NCBI GenBank assembly: GCA_030668905.1
Contig: DAOVEQ010000058.1
Location: 1-6,789 of the forward strand
Direction of reading: 5' to 3'
Source of the DNA: Thermococci archaeon
Lineage (GTDB): Archaea; Methanobacteriota_B; Thermococci; Methanofastidiosales; B48-G16
Length of the DNA stretch: 6,789 nt
Each line of letters begins with the position of its first letter. Positions within the stretch are counted from its first letter, which is position 1. The notes beneath the pieces are model-generated. The model made no database searches. It was not told where the DNA came from and saw nothing but the letters and a program-made list of their open reading frames with translations. Both the position numbers and the translations under genes were made by a program. This document shows positions 1-4,147 of the stretch, one piece after another.

Positions 1-737
1 CCCCATCCTATTATATCGTAGAAGTCGCAGAGCCACTTTACCCTCACAGCCTGATCTACGAGAGCATACGGCGTAATGTTGTACTGTCCGCCATACCAAA
101 TATTATAGGTTGGATCTCTTTCTATTACAGTTCTGTACTGATAGTCATAGAGATCGATTATAGGATATATCCCTGTCATACCATCCCGTGTAAAGTTTAC
201 AAATACCTCTTCTCTTGATTCCCAGTTGTTCAAATGTTCATATCCCTCGTCTCCTGTTTTTGCTGCTCTGTTAACTAATGGATTCGTAGGATCAGTATAC
301 CAATCTTTATTCCAGTCTTCATACCATAGACTGTCTAACTCCACGTACGGAAGGGTATTGAATGTTCCCTCTGTATCACCGACAGCTAATGCGTCACAGT
401 TTGCTGTTGCGTTGTTTGCACCCAGAAGGGGGGAGGGAAGAGCATTCAAATTGTCATCTACGTGGGGTTTTGCTGAAGGCCATGTAGAAGTATCGTACTG
501 AGGTAATACCTCTTCGTAGTGAGCCATGCTTCCTATCTGTGCGGAGATCCAGCCTGCAGCTGTTACATCTGAGGCTGCTGCGTTTGCACCAACTACAATT
601 ACAGAATTGGGTTCGCCTGTCGAGGGATTAACAAAAAAATCTGTATGATCCGAAGGATCCCATATCTGTGCAGCTGCTACAGCGCTACCGATCATTACGG
701 CTCCTGCCAGTATAGCACCAATTTTTTTTATTTTCAT
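1..737 (-). CDS. S-layer protein, N-terminal part (cut by window edge)
   Basis: Likely the main surface-lattice protein or a close paralogue. The frame is open from an ATG at 737 to base 1 without a stop, giving 245 complete codons. It begins with a typical Sec signal peptide: basic MKIKK, a hydrophobic stretch at about 6-22, and a likely cleavage in the AVAAAQ region (residues 19-24). After it, residues 44-72 carry PNSVIVVGANAAASDVTAAG and IGSMA, which match what I know of the N-terminal domain of methanococcal S-layer proteins. The mature part is rich in Asp, Trp and Tyr, has three N-glycosylation sequons (N109-A-T, N181-F-T, N220-I-T) and two cysteines (C114, C237). The start is supported by a strong SD, AGGTGAT, with 6 nt between GGTGAT and ATG. 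The long upstream gap with a good promoter suggests its own, strongly expressed transcript. The C-terminal half is outside the window, so any membrane anchor cannot be judged. Confidence 0.85.
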   Translation of the reverse strand, partial: MKIKKIGAILAGAVMIGSAVAAAQIWDPSDHTDFFVNPSTGEPNSVIVVGANAAASDVTAAGWISAQIGSMAHYEEVLPQYDTSTWPSAKPHVDDNLNALPSPLLGANNATANCDALAVGDTEGTFNTLPYVELDSLWYEDWNKDWYTDPTNPLVNRAAKTGDEGYEHLNNWESREEVFVNFTRDGMTGIYPIIDLYDYQYRTVIERDPTYNIWYGGQYNITPYALVDQAVRVKWLCDFYDIIGW

Positions 738-742
738 TTTTG

Positions 743-750
743 AATCACCT
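743..750 (-). promoter_or_regulatory. Shine-Dalgarno site of the S-layer gene
   Basis: The minus strand reads AGGTGATT followed by CAAAA and the ATG. GGTGAT is complementary to the archaeal 16S rRNA 3' end (AUCACC), and the spacing of 6 nt is ideal. It fixes the start codon at 737. Confidence 0.8.
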
Positions 751-770
751 ATTGTTTACTCTATTTTTAT

Positions 771-787
771 ATTACTGATGAGCAATA
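771..787 (-). promoter_or_regulatory. Operator-like motif, copy 2, at the predicted S-layer start point
   Basis: The minus strand reads TATTGCTCATCAGTAAT. Its first 12 bases match the motif at 856..845 in 11 of 12 positions (TATTGmTCATCA). It lies about 25 nt downstream of the TATA box at 807..800, so it covers the expected transcription start, a position typical of archaeal repressor sites. The regulator is unknown and function is inferred from position and repetition only. Confidence 0.35.
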
Positions 788-799
788 TGTAAAAACTAC

Positions 800-814
800 T
801 ATATAAACTTTTCG
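800..814 (-). promoter_or_regulatory. Main promoter of the S-layer gene (BRE plus TATA box)
   Basis: The minus strand reads CGAAAAG (814..808), a purine-rich BRE-like element, directly followed by TTTATATA (807..800), a consensus archaeal TATA box. Archaeal transcription usually starts about 25 nt downstream of the box, here near 778, giving a leader of about 40 nt that includes the SD. Further TATA-like boxes lie at 833..825 (CTTATATAG) and 772..762 (ATATAAAAATA). The last would start transcription inside or after the SD and is the weaker candidate. The region between this promoter and the stop at 916 is AT-rich with T-rich stretches that may end the upstream transcript, but no T-run exceeds four. 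Confidence 0.65.
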
Positions 815-841
815 GTCATTATCGCTATATAAGACATATAA

Positions 842-856
842 TATTGATGATCAATA
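842..856 (-). promoter_or_regulatory. Operator-like perfect dyad, copy 1, upstream of the S-layer promoter
   Basis: TATTGATCATCAATA on the minus strand is a perfect 7-bp inverted repeat around one central base. It lies about 35 bp upstream of the BRE of the S-layer promoter and shares TATTGmTCATCA with a second site at 787..776, start-to-start distance 69 bp. The symmetry suggests a dimeric DNA-binding protein. This is inference, with no recognised regulator in the window. Confidence 0.4.
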
Positions 857-915
857 ACCTTTTGTTAAATTATATAGAATAAAATAGACTAACAACGAAA
901 ATAGAATAGACAATA

Positions 916-1608
916 TCAGAAGTTCATTGAGATACTCTTAACAGCGATCTCTGACGTAAGTGAAGATAAACTCATCCCAACAAACTGTATATCTCTCATA
1001 GAAAATTCTATCTCGTCTATATCTGTAGCAAAAGCTATTGGTGTCATTTTAGCTGCTGTTTCAAATATAGATTCTGCATCCGGGAAATTTCCTTCTATGG
1101 CAAGGATAAGATTATCCTTATCTGCCTCCCTGATCTTCATCTTATCTATATAAGCTCTCGAGTCTGCAAAAACAAGCTCTGCCTGTTCCTTGATTTTTTC
1201 TTCATCGCCTTTTACGTTGCAAAAAACGGTCAGGGGTATATACTCCTTCTCTTCATCTATAACTTTTTTAGTTTTTGTAGGAAGAATTTTAAACATCATG
1301 TCAAAATCTTTCATCAGCTTATGCGTTATATTCGAGACATCTCCGAGTATCTCCAGGAATTCTTTTTTTTCAAGGAGAACGTTGCCCTCCAGTACGTGTA
1401 TGGATGTGGGAGAATAGATCATTGCCATTTTCACATATTTCCTGAAATCGTTTGTCCTTATCTCCATCTCAAGAACACTCGAGTATATATCTTCCTCCTC
1501 AATGACATCTTCTATATTACTATCTATTATTTCAATACCGGCACTTTTTATATCGTTTAATGCTTTTTCGAGAGCTGGATGTACTATGCTTTCTTCATTG
1601 CTCTGCAC
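916..1608 (-). CDS. Unrecognised acidic soluble protein, 230 aa
   Basis: I do not recognise this family. The frame runs from a GTG at 1608 to TGA at 918..916. The product has no signal peptide or membrane segment, a single cysteine (C130), a strongly acidic N-terminal stretch (residues 32-40, including EDVIEEED), and looks like an alternating alpha/beta cytosolic protein. Two segments may be an internal repeat: residues 69-94 (SIHVLEGN, then a helix with EFLEIL) and 166-191 (NLILAIEGN, then a helix with ESIFETA). Both place a beta strand before EGN and an amphipathic helix after it, 98 residues apart. The start is uncertain: GTG has no SD at a usable distance, whereas a strong SD lies 30 nt upstream, in front of a five-codon ORF in another frame. 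The next in-frame Met is residue 48, so the GTG or something upstream must be used. It follows gltX by 75 nt with its own TATA box, so it may be read both through from gltX and separately. Confidence 0.75.
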   Translation of the reverse strand: MQSNEESIVHPALEKALNDIKSAGIEIIDSNIEDVIEEEDIYSSVLEMEIRTNDFRKYVKMAMIYSPTSIHVLEGNVLLEKKEFLEILGDVSNITHKLMKDFDMMFKILPTKTKKVIDEEKEYIPLTVFCNVKGDEEKIKEQAELVFADSRAYIDKMKIREADKDNLILAIEGNFPDAESIFETAAKMTPIAFATDIDEIEFSMRDIQFVGMSLSSLTSEIAVKSISMNF

Positions 1609-1610
1609 TT

Positions 1611-1645
1611 CTATATATACCAGGGCATGTATTATTTAGATCACC
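1611..1645 (-). promoter_or_regulatory. SD-led five-codon mini-ORF (MPWYI) just before the 230-aa gene
   Basis: A strong SD, GGTGATC (1645..1639), is followed after 10 nt by ATG at 1628 and the codons for MPWYI, ending in TAG at 1613..1611. Two bases later comes the GTG start of the 230-aa gene. The mini-ORF is out of frame with that gene by one base and contains a (TA)4 run at its end. It could be a leader whose ribosomes restart at the GTG, or the true start of the gene disrupted by a one-base loss in the TA run. Reading the larger gene's own frame upstream gives sense codons (ALVYIEV) back to a TAA at 1638..1636, with no ATG, GTG or TTG. Confidence 0.4.
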
Positions 1646-1661
1646 TAAGAGTAGATTTCTG

Positions 1662-1679
1662 AAGATTTTTATAAATCTT
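1662..1679 (-). promoter_or_regulatory. TATA box within a 7-bp dyad between gltX and the 230-aa gene
   Basis: The minus strand reads AAGATTTATAAAAATCTT: perfect 7-bp arms (AAGATTT/AAATCTT on the plus strand) around a 4-nt centre, starting 4 nt after the gltX stop. Inside it is TTTATAAA, a consensus archaeal TATA box centred near 1671. A start 25 nt downstream would fall near 1646, right at the SD at 1645..1639. As RNA the same dyad could form a small hairpin after gltX, but no T-tract follows, so a terminator role is doubtful and the promoter role is preferred. Confidence 0.5.
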
Positions 1680-1683
1680 TGGG

Positions 1684-3336
1684 TTACCTGTGAGTAAAAA
1701 TAAATTTATATACATCATTTTTCTCATCCAGTCTGCAGAAACCAAATCTTTCGAACTGGATTATCTCGCCTATATTTAAAGATTCAATATTTTTCTCTGC
1801 AACGCCGTATACAGTTTTCAAACTTTCAGGATTCAGCTGATCATCTATGAAAAGAAGATCGGAGACTAAAATTTCTACATTGCGGTATTCTTCGGGTACC
1901 CACTGGACTTTTTTTATATTTTTCAAATTTTTGCCTACGTACTCTCCTATGATCTTATCTCCGAATTCCAAGATTTTTACATTATAAAGGTCTTTCAGTC
2001 TTATCTCCTTCTCTTTTACATCGGGTATGAAGAATTTTTTACCAACTTCCAGGCATCTTTCACCTAAGTTTTCAGTGGGGTGCATTTTAAGTTTTATTTC
2101 CTTTTCAGGAGCGTTTTTCACCAATAACTCTTTCGGATTCTCAACGAAGAAGTATCTTTTTGTAACCGGATCTAAAAGCTTTCTGTTTATGGACTCAATG
2201 ATGCTCCAGTCTATCACAGGCTCTGCCGTTGAAAGTCCTATCTCTTTTCCCAATTCGTGAATTGTCTCGGGAAGAATCCCTCTCCTCTCCAATCCGCGGA
2301 TCGTAACTAACCTAACATCGTCCCAGCCTTCAACTATATTTTCTTCTATCAGGGGTTTTATCTTTCGCTTTGCCGTGGGCGTGCCTTTTACACTGAATCG
2401 TGAATAATGTTTAATGAACGGCTGCTTCAAATTCAGGCAGTCCCGTATGTAGTTCTGAACTTCTATCCTGAACTGGAACTCGTTGTCCCTCAGGACATGT
2501 GTTACTTCCGCATCTTCTATCGCGCATGCTAAATCATACAAAGGCCAGAGCTTGTATCTTTTTCCTACAATGGGATGTGGATCTAAATTTATCCTGAATA
2601 GAGTAGGATCTCTCATGGAAGTATTCTGGGATTTCATGTCTCCCTTTAATCTTAATATAGTCTTAATCTCTCCTTTTTTTAAAAGGTTAAAGAGCTTTAG
2701 ATTCTCATCTATAGGTCTTTCTCTACACTCACATTCTCTCATCTCAAACCTGTCTTTATGTATCTTTTCTCCATCGCATTCGCAGATGTAAGCTTTTCCT
2801 TTTTTTATAAGCTCTTCTGCGTAATAATAATATCTTTCTACGTTATCGCTCTCACGTTTCTCGGTATCCCAGTCGATCTTCAGCCATCCAAGATCCTCTT
2901 TTATACTGTCATAATACTCCTTTTTTTCTTTTGAAGGGTTTGTGTCATCAAAACGGAGGATAACTTTACCTTTGTACTTCCTGGCATAGTACCAGTTAAA
3001 AAAGAAAGACAATCCATGACCAATATGTATAAAGCCGTTAGGCTCTGGAGGGAGTCTTGTGACAACATTTTCCGAGTGCGGCAGATCTGGAAGTTCCTTT
3101 ATCTTCTTTACCTTCTTTTTTTCAAAGTACCCTGGATATGTGTCTTCTAAAAGTTTTTTCTGATCTTCAATAGTGAGAGCGTTTATCTCTTTTACGATTT
3201 TTTCTATTTCTTTTAAAGTTTCCGGGATTTTAGTTTTCAATTCCTTATTTTCGGATAGTACCTTGCCGAGAACTGCCTTTGGATTGGCTTTGCCCTTATG
3301 TTCTAAGGCATTTATCAAAACATGCTTTTTTATCAT
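1684..3336 (-). CDS. gltX: Glutamyl-tRNA synthetase, archaeal type
   Basis: Joins glutamate to tRNA-Glu in the cytoplasm at the cost of ATP. Archaeal enzymes generally also charge tRNA-Gln with Glu, which GatDE then amidates. At 550 aa it has the usual archaeal length and order. Residues 1-80 are a helical N-terminal extension. The class I catalytic domain starts near 88 with PPEPNGFIHIGHG (HIGH at 104-107), RFDDTNP at 128-134 and WPLYDLACAIED at 264-275. The second signature lies in GTPTAKRK (318-325), where the usual SKR is AKR. Residues 330-360 contain the conserved EGWDDVRL and RGLERRGI blocks shared with GlnRS. The C-terminal part (about 390-550) is the beta-barrel tRNA-binding region of the GlnRS/archaeal GluRS class. 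Four cysteines (C185, C187, C202, C204) form a CxC-x14-CxC pattern fitting a zinc site. The ATG overlaps the stop of the upstream kinase gene, and GAGG lies 8 nt before it. Confidence 0.95.
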   Translation of the reverse strand: MIKKHVLINALEHKGKANPKAVLGKVLSENKELKTKIPETLKEIEKIVKEINALTIEDQKKLLEDTYPGYFEKKKVKKIKELPDLPHSENVVTRLPPEPNGFIHIGHGLSFFFNWYYARKYKGKVILRFDDTNPSKEKKEYYDSIKEDLGWLKIDWDTEKRESDNVERYYYYAEELIKKGKAYICECDGEKIHKDRFEMRECECRERPIDENLKLFNLLKKGEIKTILRLKGDMKSQNTSMRDPTLFRINLDPHPIVGKRYKLWPLYDLACAIEDAEVTHVLRDNEFQFRIEVQNYIRDCLNLKQPFIKHYSRFSVKGTPTAKRKIKPLIEENIVEGWDDVRLVTIRGLERRGILPETIHELGKEIGLSTAEPVIDWSIIESINRKLLDPVTKRYFFVENPKELLVKNAPEKEIKLKMHPTENLGERCLEVGKKFFIPDVKEKEIRLKDLYNVKILEFGDKIIGEYVGKNLKNIKKVQWVPEEYRNVEILVSDLLFIDDQLNPESLKTVYGVAEKNIESLNIGEIIQFERFGFCRLDEKNDVYKFIFTHR

Positions 3337-4091
3337 GAAAATATCCTCGTTCCTTTAAAATCTTCCTGCAGAGACTCAACGATCCTTCCTTTCTCCGTAA
3401 TATTTATTATATCTACCTCTATGCCAAGTTGTACTATTCTCTTTATCTCCTCAAGCTTTCCTTTCATTCCCCCCGTAACGTCGTCAATATCGCCAATATC
3501 AATAGAAAATTCTTTAATGGACAACTCTTTTATGAGCTCTGCATCCTTGTATTTTTTGGGGTCTTTATTGTATATTCCATCTACATCTGTTCCGAATATT
3601 ATCTTTTCAGGTTTAAAAATTCTTGAAAGTTCATATATAATCTTATCTCCGGAAAGGATGCAGAACCCAAGTTTTTCATCGAAAACTGTGTCGCCGTAAA
3701 GTACGGGTATCGCTCCAAAGTTTATTATCTTTGATATGGGCTCTGAAAAAAACTTGAGAATCTCTTTATTTTTCGTTATTATACATGCAGAACTCTGAAT
3801 TGGAACTGTATTAACTTTATGATTTAGGATTTTTATAAAAATATTGTTCAGAACTTCCATTTTTTCTTTTGTTTCTGAGAATCCTTTTATCTGCTCCGGG
3901 AACATGTAGCCCTCGTTCAGTTTATATTTTTTAGCGGGAAAATGACCAAATGATCCCCCTCCGTGAACTAAGATAATAGAATCCTCAATAAGAGCTAACT
4001 GCTCTGCTATGATCTCCATTACATCTATTCTCGGAGTATAAGGTCTGAGTTTATCTGTAATTGCAGACCCACCAGCTTTTATAATAATCAT
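3333..4091 (-). CDS. ipk: Isopentenyl phosphate kinase
   Basis: Phosphorylates isopentenyl phosphate with ATP to give isopentenyl diphosphate, the last step of the archaeal mevalonate route that feeds ether-lipid synthesis. It is a cytoplasmic amino-acid-kinase-fold enzyme of 252 aa, the usual length. KAGGSAITDK (residues 5-14) is the glycine-rich phosphate loop with lysines K5 and K14. HGGGSFGH (43-50) ends in H50, which corresponds to the catalytic histidine known from the Thermoplasma enzyme and separates IPK from other kinases of this fold. PVLYGD (129-134) and LSGDK (146-150) follow, then GTDVDGIYNKDP (167-178) and DVTGGMKGK (204-212) for nucleotide binding. The ATG at 4091 is the first codon of the conserved strand MIIIKAGG, so no residues are missing. 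No SD is evident and a TATA box about 25 nt upstream suggests a leaderless message. The gene ends in an ATGA overlap with gltX; the two sit near each other in mevalonate clusters of some methanogens. Confidence 0.95.
   Translation of the reverse strand: MIIIKAGGSAITDKLRPYTPRIDVMEIIAEQLALIEDSIILVHGGGSFGHFPAKKYKLNEGYMFPEQIKGFSETKEKMEVLNNIFIKILNHKVNTVPIQSSACIITKNKEILKFFSEPISKIINFGAIPVLYGDTVFDEKLGFCILSGDKIIYELSRIFKPEKIIFGTDVDGIYNKDPKKYKDAELIKELSIKEFSIDIGDIDDVTGGMKGKLEEIKRIVQLGIEVDIINITEKGRIVESLQEDFKGTRIFS
3345..3348 (-). promoter_or_regulatory. Shine-Dalgarno site of gltX inside the end of the kinase gene
   Basis: GAGG with an 8-nt spacer to the ATG at 3336 lies in the last codons of the upstream reading frame. 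With the ATGA stop/start overlap it supports both the gltX start and coupled translation. Confidence 0.6.
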
Positions 4092-4112
4092 AACTTTAAG
4101 AAGTGATCTAAG

Positions 4113-4120
4113 TATAAAAA
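4113..4120 (-). promoter_or_regulatory. TATA box of the ipk-gltX unit
   Basis: The minus strand reads TTTTTATA in the 56-nt gap after the UPF0182 stop. Its centre is about 25 nt from the A of the ipk ATG, which predicts transcription starting at or next to the start codon. The lack of an SD before ipk agrees with leaderless translation. A second TATA-like stretch (CATATAAC) lies just upstream. Confidence 0.5.
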
Positions 4121-4147
4121 GTTATATGCTCTCGTAAAAGGATACGT

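Noticed and set aside
226..501. Open frame of 91 codons on the plus strand
   Set aside because: It lies opposite the S-layer gene, has no SD or promoter, and its translation lacks any recognisable domain; the minus-strand frame has a signal peptide and family blocks.
775..782. CTGATGAG on the plus strand, resembling a hammerhead ribozyme core or a box C of a C/D RNA
   Set aside because: No CGAAA lies at the distance a hammerhead needs, and no matching box D (CTGA) with a paired terminal stem is found downstream. The sequence is better explained as the complement of the repeated operator-like motif.
2483..2791. Open frame of 102 codons on the plus strand
   Set aside because: It is antisense to the conserved catalytic domain of gltX and is rich in Ser, Phe and Leu as expected from the complement of an AT-rich coding strand.
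4134..4147. Short inverted repeat (CGTA/TACG) after the UPF0182 stop as a terminator
   Set aside because: The stem has only four pairs with a six-base loop, which is expected by chance in this sequence.
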